From: Aequorivita sp. H23M31
GTDB lineage: Bacteria > Bacteroidota > Bacteroidia > Flavobacteriales > Flavobacteriaceae
Assembly (NCBI RefSeq): GCF_004022485.1
Contig: NZ_CP034951.1
Span: 2,790,001-2,854,000, forward strand
Direction: 5' to 3'
Length of the DNA stretch: 64,000 nucleotides
How positions within the stretch are numbered: position 1 is the first letter of the stretch; each line of letters starts with the position of its first letter. Shown here piece by piece: positions 18,501-26,808 of the stretch. The notes beneath the pieces were generated by a model. The model did no database searches and was not told where the DNA came from. It worked only from the letters and a program-made list of their open reading frames with translations. The position numbers were made by a program, and so were the translations under genes.

Positions 18501-18521
18501 AATATTTAAAATAGTAGTTTT

Positions 18522-18560
18522 AAAATGGTCGTTTCATAATTCGAGACGGCCATTTTTTTT
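18522..18560 (+). terminator. Rho-independent terminator after the M13 peptidase gene
   Basis: The arms AAAATGGTCGT and ACGGCCATTTT pair over 11 positions, one of them a G-T pair, followed by a run of eight T. It lies 21 bases after the M13 stop codon. Confidence 0.8.
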
Positions 18561-18688
18561 GAAAAGAATGTTTATGATTAATTCAATAAATACCCTTTGA
18601 GATATCTCTTATTCGGAAATCTGGGTTAATCATTCTGCTTCGAGTTATCACACTTTGTTAGGCTTCAGAAGAACTATAGTAACGTTTT

Positions 18689-19498
18689 TTAATTTAAAAT
18701 CCTTTTAAATATATATCCTAAAATAGAATCTAGATTCACAGAATCTACCTGTTTGAATATTCCATCTGGATCCGCATCTGCAAAAGTTGGAGGTTCTAGA
18801 CCCATTTCCAGTGCTTTTTGAATATAATAATCGGACTTTTTCGGATGTTGTGGATTAACCCCATTAAAGACTTTGCCAAAGGTGTCTTGCTTAATTATTT
18901 CTACTAGAATATTAATACAGTCATCCCGGTGAATTAAGTTTACGGGCGCGTTTGCATCTTTTAAATCTTTTCTGCCCGCTAGGTATCTTGCCGGCTTTCG
19001 GCTGCCTCCAATCAATCCTCCAAAACGAACTACAGTAGTTTTAAATGAAGCGGTATTGATAAAAAGCTCTTCAACTTGTCGTAACTGTTTTCCTGCAATG
19101 GTTTCTGGTTTTGGATCGTCTTTTTCGGTTACATTTCCTTGTGAATCTGAGTAAACAGAAGTGCTGCTGACCAAAATTATTCGGTTTATAGCAGTTTTCT
19201 TTATATCCTCCCTAAGATGAACCATTTTCAATACATAATCGGCACCGGTATTTCTTCGAATACCCGGCGGAATCATTATAATGAGACAATCGGTATCTTT
19301 TAAAAGTGCACTTATTTCGCCCGAAATTCCTGTTTCCGAAATTTCTACTGGAAAAGCATTAAATCCATGTTGTTGTAACAGCGTGGCTTTTTCAATCGTG
19401 GTTACAGACCCCTTAACAGAATATCCCAAATTAATTAAACGATGGGCAAGTGGTTGGCCAAGCCATCCCAGGCCAGCGATGGTTATTCTTTTATTCAT
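18689..19498 (-). CDS. NAD(P)-dependent epimerase/SDR family protein (YeeZ-like)
   Basis: A protein of 269 residues from the ATG at 19498, which places the Rossmann motif A-G9-L-G11-W-L-G14 at the very N-terminus as in the family; an in-frame start at 19522 adds eight residues with no match. It continues with V-S-S-T-S-V-Y near residue 115 and R-F-G-G-L-I-G-G near 165. The YxxxK pair of active SDRs is not evident, as in YeeZ-like proteins, so catalysis is uncertain. The start overlaps the upstream M28 peptidase gene by eight bases, suggesting coupled translation. Confidence 0.75.
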   Translation of the reverse strand: MNKRITIAGLGWLGQPLAHRLINLGYSVKGSVTTIEKATLLQQHGFNAFPVEISETGISGEISALLKDTDCLIIMIPPGIRRNTGADYVLKMVHLREDIKKTAINRIILVSSTSVYSDSQGNVTEKDDPKPETIAGKQLRQVEELFINTASFKTTVVRFGGLIGGSRKPARYLAGRKDLKDANAPVNLIHRDDCINILVEIIKQDTFGKVFNGVNPQHPKKSDYYIQKALEMGLEPPTFADADPDGIFKQVDSVNLDSILGYIFKRILN

Positions 19499-21836
19499 CT
19501 TCAACAAGTTTTTTTGCTCCAACTTTAATCGAATCCAAGGAAAAAGTTCTTTTTACCGCAATTGCATCTGTAACAACAAAAGGTTTCGGCATCATATAAT
19601 CAGGTCGTTTTTCAATATCGAATTCGGGATTTCCCATCAGGTCGAAAGAATATTCCATGACTTTAAAAGAAATGGGAAAATCTTTTTCTGAAGTAAATTT
19701 CACCTTTAATGAATCTCCTTGAGAAACCATATAATTGATTAGGGCCGAGTTTTTGGTCCCTCTATATTTATCCGAAGATTCTCCAACGAATGCCTTTTTG
19801 CCATTGAATTCCAAGGTTTTGAAGGCAATATCCTTTGTGGTATAAATATCAATTTTGTTGACCTGTCGGCGGGGAACTATTACAAAATGAACATTCCGTG
19901 AGTCGTTGATTATGGAGTCTTGCCTTATAATAACTTCAAAATCCGGAATTGATTTTTTAGGAGCTTCAGCGGCGAAAGTGTAGTTGATTCCGTATTTGCT
20001 ATAAGAAGCTTCTCCCAAGTATTTTGATGCCTTTTCGGGATTTTCGCCCAAATAATTCCCAGTCCATTCATCAATTTCTCGATCATAGGTAAGCCAATAT
20101 GTTTTTCCCGAATCCTTATCTTCATAGTAAATCAGACTATTGGGTTTTTTTCTTTCAACCGTATAATCACTTTTTGAATGTGCTACCACAAAAAATGATA
20201 TCGCCAACAAGAAACAGATTAACGAAAGCAATTTTTTCATTTTATATTTTGAAAAAATTGGCCACATAAGTCCGAAGAGTAAAACTGTAAAAACAGAGCT
20301 TATAAATAGCATTTTCAATCCTAATCCCACGGGGAAAAATTGGATAAGAGGAACAAAAATGAAGATTGCCGGTACTGCGAAAAACGTCATTAAAAGAGGA
20401 TTGGGATTTTCTTGTTTCAGAAGTACGAAGAATGAAAACAAGCCAAAAAATACCGGAATTATAAAGAATGCAGCGCCTTTTAGAAATATGTCCACGGCAA
20501 TATTTATGATTATCCAAAAGAACAATGGAGCAATATAAAAGGACTTTTCGTCATTATTCTTTGCAAATTTTTTATAAATCGCCAATGTGATCGCTATAGA
20601 AATGAAAACGAAGCCCGCAATATACCAATGCCCGTTATAGGTAAAGCCTTGTTGAATCTCCAAATATTGAGGATATAATACCAACAATAATTTCCATCCA
20701 AAAAATCCGAGCAATCCACATATAACAAGGGAAAGTAGAAATGGAATAAAACCGATTGCAATTGCTTTTCCATTTAATTTCTTTTGGTAGAAACCGTAAA
20801 AAACAAGGAAAACAAAAATTAGTACTGCTAAAATCAGCATTGGAATAATCCACGAAAAGGGATAACTGACCATTTTCAACAATGGGAAATTGAAATACAC
20901 ATCATCCGTATCGGATTTTAACTGTGCAAGATCCGCATTGGCAAAATAGTGAAGGAGCGGAAGTAAATAACTCCCTTGGTGCATCAAGCTGTTCCAATCT
21001 AGAAAATACATGGAATCATTAGCCGTATGATAATTAAAATGACTGTCTATAAAAGCGAAGAAAAAACTGTCAATATCCCCATCTTCTCTAAAAATAGTTG
21101 AATCGGTGTCATTTGGCAACATTTTATAAACACTGTACATCAAGGAAGAAGCTACAGGAAATTCGGGGTTGGCCTTTATAAATTCCTTAATCAAATTGGA
21201 GTTTCCACCATTTGTTTCCACAATCATATTACTTGGACCGCTAGTGCCACGTGCCTCAAAATTTAGTACGAGCGCTACATCTTTGGCCCATGGATGTTCG
21301 TTAACGAATAGTTTTGCCCCATCCAATCCCAACTCCTCCGCATCGGAAAAGAGAATGATAATATCGTTTTTCGGACTAGGGTTTGACGCCAAAAATGCAC
21401 GAAAACTTTCTAAAATGGTGACTAAGCCCACACCATCGTCACTTGCTCCATAAGAAGGAACCGGGGCACTGTCGTAATGTGAAAGCAGAAGCAGTGCTTT
21501 TCCGGATTCGGTACCCTTTAATCGAGCGACAATATTAATGGGCTTATTTAGAGTTTTAGAAATTGGATTAAGACTGAACCCTTCTTGTATGTGAGGTTGC
21601 AATCCCAACTTCTGTAGTTCGGAAATTAAAAATTTACGAACGTCGGCGTGAGCTTTAGAGCCGACATAATGCGGCGCTTTGGCAATTTCTTCAAGAGGTG
21701 TGAGTGCCTTATCTACGGAAAACTCGGAAGGAGGGATTGAATCTGCCTCATCATAGTGCGGCATTAAATCATAAAAACTGTAATAAGACAATGCAACGAT
21801 AAATAGCAATGATAATAGTGCACTGAAGTTTTTCAT
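19491..21836 (-). CDS. M28-family aminopeptidase with C-terminal membrane domain
   Basis: A protein of 781 residues. After an N-terminal membrane anchor (4-24) comes an M28 zinc peptidase domain with the full ligand set: H120 and D122 in S-H-Y-D-S, D133 in S-D-D-G, the acidic pair E167-E168 in S-D-A-E-E-L-G, E194 in N-F-E-A-R-G, and a later histidine in D-S-H-F-N-Y-H. Residues 330-560 hold about eight membrane helices, and a soluble C-terminal domain follows. This is the architecture of the ER-aminopeptidase-like (Fxna-type) M28 proteins common in Bacteroidota. The peptidase domain should face the periplasm; the substrates are unknown. Confidence 0.85.
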   Translation of the reverse strand: MKNFSALLSLLFIVALSYYSFYDLMPHYDEADSIPPSEFSVDKALTPLEEIAKAPHYVGSKAHADVRKFLISELQKLGLQPHIQEGFSLNPISKTLNKPINIVARLKGTESGKALLLLSHYDSAPVPSYGASDDGVGLVTILESFRAFLASNPSPKNDIIILFSDAEELGLDGAKLFVNEHPWAKDVALVLNFEARGTSGPSNMIVETNGGNSNLIKEFIKANPEFPVASSLMYSVYKMLPNDTDSTIFREDGDIDSFFFAFIDSHFNYHTANDSMYFLDWNSLMHQGSYLLPLLHYFANADLAQLKSDTDDVYFNFPLLKMVSYPFSWIIPMLILAVLIFVFLVFYGFYQKKLNGKAIAIGFIPFLLSLVICGLLGFFGWKLLLVLYPQYLEIQQGFTYNGHWYIAGFVFISIAITLAIYKKFAKNNDEKSFYIAPLFFWIIINIAVDIFLKGAAFFIIPVFFGLFSFFVLLKQENPNPLLMTFFAVPAIFIFVPLIQFFPVGLGLKMLFISSVFTVLLFGLMWPIFSKYKMKKLLSLICFLLAISFFVVAHSKSDYTVERKKPNSLIYYEDKDSGKTYWLTYDREIDEWTGNYLGENPEKASKYLGEASYSKYGINYTFAAEAPKKSIPDFEVIIRQDSIINDSRNVHFVIVPRRQVNKIDIYTTKDIAFKTLEFNGKKAFVGESSDKYRGTKNSALINYMVSQGDSLKVKFTSEKDFPISFKVMEYSFDLMGNPEFDIEKRPDYMMPKPFVVTDAIAVKRTFSLDSIKVGAKKLVEDE

Positions 21837-21942
21837 GGATGGAATTTTTGTTAAAAGTACAATTTTAATCGAAAGGAAACTTTTCGGATTGTTTTCCTAC
21901 TAGAAAATTTATTATATTACAGGTTCGCAAAAAGCTAATACT

Positions 21943-22404
21943 ATGGGAATTAAAAGTTTTATCGGCAGAAGGGTTAAACCCAATAAGGGATTTTCGGAGA
22001 AAATAAAGGTTTCGGATTATATGACGCGAAATCTTGTAACATTCAGACCGGAGCAACCAGTTATAGAGGTAATTGAAATTTTACTAAGAAAGAATATTTC
22101 AGGTGGACCAGTAGTAAATAGCAGAAATGAGTTGGTGGGGATTATTTCTGAAGGGGATTGCTTAAAGGAAATAAGTGATTGTCGTTATCATAACCATCCT
22201 ATGGAAGATGTAACCGTAGAACAGCACATGATAAAAGAGGTTGATACCATTGATGGCGATATGAATGTTCTGGACGCAGCGAATAAATTTCTGGAATCTA
22301 AACACCGTCGGTTTCCAATTCTTGAGAATGGAAAACTCGTTGGGCAAATTAGCCAACGTGATGTGCTCAATGCGGCAATGAGGCTGAAAGGGCAGTCTTG
22401 GTAA
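21943..22404 (+). CDS. CBS-pair domain protein
   Basis: A protein of 153 residues made of two CBS repeats: the first at about 22-80 (V-S-D-Y-M-T-R-N-L-V-T-F, then G-G-P-V-V-N and G-I-I-S-E-G-D), the second at about 90-150 (V-E-Q-H-M-I-K-E-V, then R-R-F-P-I-L-E-N-G-K-L-V-G-Q-I-S-Q-R-D). CBS pairs bind adenine nucleotides and act as energy or nucleotide sensors. No catalytic domain is attached, so it presumably regulates a partner protein not identifiable from context. It is divergent from the M28 gene with a 106-base gap. Confidence 0.85.
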   Translation: MGIKSFIGRRVKPNKGFSEKIKVSDYMTRNLVTFRPEQPVIEVIEILLRKNISGGPVVNSRNELVGIISEGDCLKEISDCRYHNHPMEDVTVEQHMIKEVDTIDGDMNVLDAANKFLESKHRRFPILENGKLVGQISQRDVLNAAMRLKGQSW

Positions 22405-22906
22405 TTTCTTACAATATAAATTCAGAGTATTAATAACCAATCTCTCTACTTCAAAAATTCCAACAGGTATTTCTTCGTTTTTAATTGTTGGATATTTAAT
22501 CCAATTCTTCAAAATGAGGTTTTAGCATAATGTTTTTTCTCATGAATTTCCCTTCTGAACCGGAAAAATCACATTATTTCACATTTTTAATTTCCATATT
22601 TCTTCATTTTTTTACTTTTTGATTCTCTCATTTAATACCATTTGAGCTTCTTTTTAAATTTTTTTTTTAACACGGATAATTTGGCATATTCCCCATTCTC
22701 CTCAGAATAAACCTCTGGACTGTTCTATTCGCCTTAAAATTTTATGGATTCTTTATTAGATTAAAATCACGTAAAATGGCATTATATTGAATTTATCTCA
22801 TCATCTATTAAGTTTAAATATAAAATTGTGAAATGTTTAACTAAAATTAAAAATCATTAGACGGTTCTGTTTCCTAATTTTAACTAAATCAAAAAAGCAA
22901 ATCACT
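22405..22906 (+). other. AT-rich intergenic region, no gene seen
   Basis: This 502-base region between the CBS gene and the Tat ferritin-like gene is very AT-rich, with a run of nine T near 22660. I see no open frame of protein character, no tRNA and no convincing hairpin. A minus-strand frame entering it from 22162 is the antisense of the CBS gene. Its length suggests a long leader or a regulated promoter for the two ferritin-like genes, but no specific site could be supported. Confidence 0.45.
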
Positions 22907-23656
22907 ATGAAAAACAAAATCAAAATCCATGATGTTAATCCATTGCGGAGGGACAGACGTCAATTTTTAAAGCTAAGTGGAATGGCCTTAGTAGGTACAA
23001 GCTTGGTTTTTATGACTGGCTGTAGCAACGACGACGATGCTCCTTCACCGCCAGAAGAAATTTTTGATCTTGGTACGGGAGATTTAGGAGTATTAAATTA
23101 TGCTTATGCTCTTGAACAACTTGAAGCCGATTTTTATACACGGGTTGTAAACCATTCAAATTTTCGTTCCACTTTTAGTCAAAATGAACAACAGGTATTA
23201 ACGGACCTCTACTATCACGAAGTAATCCATCGCGATTTTTTTAATACAGCCATTGGTGTAGCCGTGAGTGGTGATTTAACCAAAAGGCTTCCTGTTCTGG
23301 AGTTTGACTATGGAAATTTGGATTTTGGAAATAGGGAGATCGTTCTAGCCACTTCCAAGACTTTGGAAGATACCGGTATCGCTGCCTATAATGGAGCAGG
23401 TAAACTATTAACCAATCCTGATTATCTTTTAATTGCAGGTAAAATAGTTTCGGTGGAAGCAAGACACGCTTCAGCAATCCGAAATATTATCGCCACCGGT
23501 TCTATTGATGGTGCCGATTCCAAGTCTTTTGCGGGCGATGATATCGTTGATCCCGTGACAGGATTGGGCCAAGCGCTTTCGCCAAGTGAAATTGTTGCCG
23601 CAGCTGGCGGATTTATTACAACCCCGTTTACCTATAAGGAACAAGGAATAGGATAG
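22907..23656 (+). CDS. Tat-exported ferritin-like lipoprotein
   Basis: A protein of 249 residues with a twin-arginine signal (R17-R18-Q-F-L-K) that ends in a lipobox-like M-T-G-C (C39), so it is likely exported folded and lipid-anchored. The rest is a ferritin-like domain of the PF13668 kind: L-N-Y-A-Y-A-L-E-Q-L-E-A-D-F-Y near 65-79, Y-H-E-V-I-H-R-D-F near 102-110, and E-A-R-H-A-S-A-I-R near 185-193, supplying E/H metal ligands on the helices. Function is unknown; relatives occur in stress and desiccation contexts. It forms a pair with the next gene, 45 bases apart. Confidence 0.78.
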   Translation: MKNKIKIHDVNPLRRDRRQFLKLSGMALVGTSLVFMTGCSNDDDAPSPPEEIFDLGTGDLGVLNYAYALEQLEADFYTRVVNHSNFRSTFSQNEQQVLTDLYYHEVIHRDFFNTAIGVAVSGDLTKRLPVLEFDYGNLDFGNREIVLATSKTLEDTGIAAYNGAGKLLTNPDYLLIAGKIVSVEARHASAIRNIIATGSIDGADSKSFAGDDIVDPVTGLGQALSPSEIVAAAGGFITTPFTYKEQGIG

Positions 23657-23701
23657 AACCAAGAACAGAATAAAATAATCAACACTTAAAAAAATCGTAT
23701 T

Positions 23702-24523
23702 ATGAATATTATAAAAATAATGGATTACCTATCCGACAGTGAGCTTATGAATACCAAGAGTTCACGACGGGATTCTTTCGGTCATATTAAGACCTTGGGA
23801 AAAAATGTAGCAATGGCCTCCATTCCATTTGGTTTGGCAGCTACAAGTACAAAAACGCGGGCCACAACTTTGTCAATGGCTTCTTCAATGATGATGGCAG
23901 ATCCGCTGGACATTTTGAATTTTGCCTTAACCTTGGAATATTTGGAACGCAACTTTTACCAAATGGGCTTGGATACCAACGGATTAATTCCAGCTGAAGA
24001 TCGGCCTACTTTTGCCCAAATTTCAAAGCATGAAACATCGCATGTTGAATTTCTTTTAAGTGCTTTGGGCGATGATGCCGTTAGTGAACCTACTTTCGAC
24101 TTCACTGGTGGTAGTTTAAATTTGGACACTTTCTCCAATTATCAAACCTTTCTGGCTCTTTCACAGGGTTTTGAAGATACTGGAGTTAGGGCATACAAAG
24201 GTCAAGCTGGTGGATTAATCGATAATGCGGATTTATTGACTTACGCTCTACAAATCCACTCCGTTGAAGCCTTGCACGCCTCCCAAGTGAGAAGAATGCG
24301 GGGCGAAAAAGGATGGATTACAAAATCTGAAAACACATTGCCGGGAGCTTTTAGTGCGATTTATGGAGGAGCAACTCCAGAGAGCAACACAGTTCAAGGA
24401 GGAGTGGATTTAAGCGGATTGTTTAATGATCTGGGAGGAAACAATGCTGTAACAGAATCCTTTGACGAACCTTTAACGATGGATGAGGTTAATGCTATTG
24501 CTAGTATTTTTATCGTTCCATAA
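23702..24523 (+). CDS. Ferritin-like domain protein, paralogue of the preceding gene
   Basis: A protein of 273 residues with the same ferritin-like domain: L-N-F-A-L-T-L-E-Y-L-E-R-N-F-Y near 71-85, S-K-H-E-T-S-H-V-E near 107-115, and E-A-L-H-A-S-Q-V-R-R near 195-204. The N-terminus has S-R22-R23-D-S-F followed by a hydrophobic stretch (36-48), a plausible but weak Tat signal without a lipobox. A later start at M16 is possible. It is expressed with the preceding paralogue and is followed by a terminator, so the two form one operon. Metal or oxidant handling outside the cytoplasm is inferred from family and signals only. Confidence 0.75.
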   Translation: MNIIKIMDYLSDSELMNTKSSRRDSFGHIKTLGKNVAMASIPFGLAATSTKTRATTLSMASSMMMADPLDILNFALTLEYLERNFYQMGLDTNGLIPAEDRPTFAQISKHETSHVEFLLSALGDDAVSEPTFDFTGGSLNLDTFSNYQTFLALSQGFEDTGVRAYKGQAGGLIDNADLLTYALQIHSVEALHASQVRRMRGEKGWITKSENTLPGAFSAIYGGATPESNTVQGGVDLSGLFNDLGGNNAVTESFDEPLTMDEVNAIASIFIVP

Positions 24524-24547
24524 TTTTTATATTACCCTATTAAATTT

Positions 24548-24575
24548 AAATCTCGATTTATTTCGGGATTTTTTT
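24548..24575 (+). terminator. Rho-independent terminator of the ferritin-like operon
   Basis: AAATCTCGA pairs with TCGGGATTT (one G-T pair) around a six-base loop and is followed by a T run reaching 24575. It lies 24 bases after the stop codon at 24523. Confidence 0.7.
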
Positions 24576-24639
24576 GTTTTAAATTGAAAATGTCCATTTT
24601 CACTAAAACTGTGTTATCCCAGGAATAGCGGACATCTAT

Positions 24640-24683
24640 CCATTTACAAACGCTTACAAACGAATATAAACGAAAGTAAATGG
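24640..24683. repeat. 10-bp periodic repeat bounded by an inverted repeat, upstream of ssb
   Basis: Four consecutive 10-base units share the pattern cg-N3-TA-N-AAA (for example TTACAAACG, TATAAACG, GTAAA). The block is bounded by perfect 8-base inverted repeats, CCATTTAC at 24640-24647 and GTAAATGG at 24676-24683. It lies about 120 bases before the ssb start. It looks like a small iteron-like protein-binding site, but no protein can be assigned. Confidence 0.35.
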
Positions 24684-24767
24684 TTAATAACCGACTATCA
24701 TTTGGATGCTGTTCTATGTTTGTCCTGTCGAATAAAATGAAATTCGATAGTATCAATTGTTTAACCC

Positions 24768-24784
24768 GCCTGCCTCGGGCAGGC
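24768..24784. repeat. Perfect 7-bp GC-rich hairpin before ssb
   Basis: GCCTGCC-TCG-GGCAGGC is a perfect inverted repeat ending 17 bases before the ssb start codon, in otherwise AT-rich DNA. It resembles the CCTGCC/GGCAGG palindromes scattered in Flavobacteriia. It would sit in the ssb leader and could affect translation, or be a passive dispersed repeat. Confidence 0.5.
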
Positions 24785-24801
24785 ATTAAAATTTAGAAAT
24801 C

Positions 24802-25134
24802 ATGAACGCACTTAGAAACAAAGTACAGTTGATTGGAAGATTGGGCCAAGACCCAGAAATCGTAACTTTTGCCAACGGCAACAAAATGGCCAAATTCTCA
24901 ATGGCCACAGATGACAGTTACAAGGACAAAGATGGTAACAAGGTGGAGCGCACTTATTGGCACAATGTAGTAGTAAATGGCGGTCTCGTAAAAGTGGTTG
25001 AAAGCTATGTCACCAAAGGCCAGGAAATTGCCATAGAAGGGAAATTGACCAACCGCTCTTGGGAAGACAAGGAGGGCAAGAAGCATTACATTACAGAAGT
25101 GTTCTGTAATGAGTTGTTGATGTTGAGTAAGTAG
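24802..25134 (+). CDS. ssb: Short single-stranded DNA-binding protein lacking the acidic tail
   Basis: A protein of 110 residues consisting only of the SSB OB-fold: N-K-V-Q-L-I-G-R-L-G-Q-D-P-E near 6-19, K-M-A-K-F-S-M-A-T, T-Y-W-H-N-V near 51-56, K-G-Q-E-I-A-I-E-G-K-L near 72-82, and Y-I-T-E-V-F-C-N. It ends at L-M-L-S-K, so it has no glycine-rich linker and no D-D-D-I-P-F tip, the site where full-length SSB recruits repair partners. It is probably an auxiliary SSB and not the main replication one. It is followed by a strong hairpin and then directly by the 107-bp repeat array. Confidence 0.88.
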   Translation: MNALRNKVQLIGRLGQDPEIVTFANGNKMAKFSMATDDSYKDKDGNKVERTYWHNVVVNGGLVKVVESYVTKGQEIAIEGKLTNRSWEDKEGKKHYITEVFCNELLMLSK

Positions 25135-25164
25135 TAAGTTGAACTGGTGCCGGTGCTTCGGTAC

Positions 25165-25204
25165 GATTTTAAAATGGGCGCCCAAAGGCGTCCATTTTAA
25201 AATC
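25165..25204 (+). terminator. Strong hairpin after ssb
   Basis: Two 18-base arms, beginning GATTTTAAAATGG and ending CCATTTTAAAATC, pair with a single mismatch around a four-base loop. The hairpin lies 30 bases after the ssb stop and three bases before the first 107-bp repeat. The U tract is built into the stem, so it should terminate in both directions. Confidence 0.75.
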
Positions 25205-25207
25205 ACT

Positions 25208-26426
25208 CAGCAACCTTTGATTGTTAGGTTCATTCACAATTGAAAACAGATTTAAATTAAGGCTTTTATGCAGAATAAAACTCATCGTAAAGTGAAGAGA
25301 CCATAACATAAAACCACCAACCGTTGATTGTTAGATTCATTTACAATTGAAAACAGCTTTAAATTAAGGGTTTTATGAAGAATAAAACTCATCGTGAAGT
25401 GAAGAGACCATAACATAAAACCAGCAACCGTTGATTGTTAGATTTATTTACAATTGAAAACAGCTTTAAATTAAGGCTTTTATGAAGAATAAAACTCATA
25501 GTAAAGTGAAGAGACCATAATATAAAACCAGCAACCTTTGATTATTAGATTCATTTACAATTGAAAACAGCTTTAAATTAAGGGTTTTATGAAGAATAAA
25601 ACTCATCGTGAAGTGAAGAGACCATAACATAAAACCAGCAACCGTTGATTGTTAGATTTATTTACAATTGAAAACAGATTCAAATTAAGGCTTTTATGAA
25701 GAATAACACTCATAGTAAAGTGAAGAGACCATAACATAAAACCAGCAACTCTTGATTGTTAGATTCATTTACAATTGAAAACAGCTTTAAATTAAGGCTT
25801 TTATGAAGAATAAAATTCATAGTAAAGTGAAGAGACCATAACATAAAACCAGCAACTCTTGATTGTTAGATTCATTTACAATTGAAAACAGCTTTAAATT
25901 AAGGGTTTTATGAAGAATAAAACTCATCGTATAGTGAAGAGACCATAACATAAAACCAGCAACCTTTGATTGTTAGATTCATTTACAATTGAAAACAGAT
26001 TTAAATTGAGGCTTTTATGAAGAATAACACTCATCGTAAAGTGAAGAGACCATAACATTAAACCAGCAACCTTTGATTGTTAGATTCATTTACAATTGAA
26101 AACAGCTTTAAATTAAGGGTTTTATGAAGAATAAAACTCATCGTAAAGTGAAGAGACCATAACATAAAACCAGCAATCTTTGATTGTTAGATTCATTTAC
26201 AATTGAAAACAGATTTAAATTGAGGCTTTTATGAAGAATAACACTCATCATAAAGTGAAGAAACCATAACATAAAACCAGCAACCCTTGATTGTTAGATT
26301 CATTTACAATTGAAAAACAGATTCAAATTAAGGCTTTTATGAAGAATAAAACTCATCATAAAGTGAAGAGACCATAACATAAAAACCAGCAACCTTTGAT
26401 TGTTAGATTCATTTACAATTGAAAAC
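25208..26426. repeat. Tandem array of eleven 107-bp repeats plus a partial twelfth
   Basis: Units begin at CAGCAAC and start at 25208, 25315, 25422, 25529, 25636, 25743, 25850, 25957, 26064, 26171, 26278 and 26387. The first ten steps are exactly 107 bases and the last 109, from two single-base insertions. The twelfth copy stops after 40 bases at 26426. Units differ by only a few percent. Two subtypes, AAGGG-TTTTAT and AGGC-TTTTAT, largely alternate. Each unit contains CAATTG, an inverted repeat TTTTAT-N5-ATAAAA and a 12-codon frame starting M-K-N-K-T-H. There are no unique spacers, so it is not CRISPR. It lies between the ssb terminator and a GIY-YIG gene; no function is known. Confidence 0.95.
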
Positions 26427-26464
26427 TTCGGTAAAAGAATAATACCAATTCAAAAGAAGAAATT

Positions 26465-26767
26465 ATGGCAAATTCATATGTTTATATTTTGAAATGTAAC
26501 GATGGTTCCTATTATGTAGGAAGTACAAAAGATGTTGGATTACGTTTTTGGGAACATTCGAATGGAGAAGGATGTGATTATACAGCGGAAAGAATTCCAG
26601 TTCATTTAATATATGTTGAAATTTTCACAAGAATAGACTACGCATTTGGAAGAGAACATCAAATAAAAAGGTGGTCAAGAAAAAAGAAAGAAGCTCTTAT
26701 CACTGGTGAAATTCAAGATTTGCAAAAATTTTCCAAGAAGAAATTCAAAGTAAAAAACTCGGAGTGA
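26465..26767 (+). CDS. GIY-YIG nuclease-domain protein (UPF0213/YhbQ-like)
   Basis: A protein of 100 residues that is a single GIY-YIG domain: V6-Y7-I8-L in the GIY position, Y17-V18-G19-S in the YIG position, R27 at the catalytic arginine, H31, and the metal-binding glutamate E64 in F-G-R-E-H-Q-I-K-R-W. All key residues are present, so it may be active. These small nucleases are abundant in Bacteroidota but of unknown role; YhbQ-type proteins can nick DNA. The start lies 38 bases after the partial last repeat of the 107-bp array, so the repeat may form its promoter region. Confidence 0.85.
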   Translation: MANSYVYILKCNDGSYYVGSTKDVGLRFWEHSNGEGCDYTAERIPVHLIYVEIFTRIDYAFGREHQIKRWSRKKKEALITGEIQDLQKFSKKKFKVKNSE

Positions 26768-26808
26768 TTTCTTTTAATCAAAATGTTTATTAAAAAATCC
26801 GAAGCAAA

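Noticed and set aside
22162..22512. A 116-codon minus-strand frame at the CBS gene
   Set aside because: It is mostly antisense to the second CBS domain, and no start signal or family likeness is seen.
25208..26426. The array as a CRISPR locus
   Set aside because: The whole 107-base unit repeats; there are no unique spacers, the unit is far too long, and no cas gene is near.
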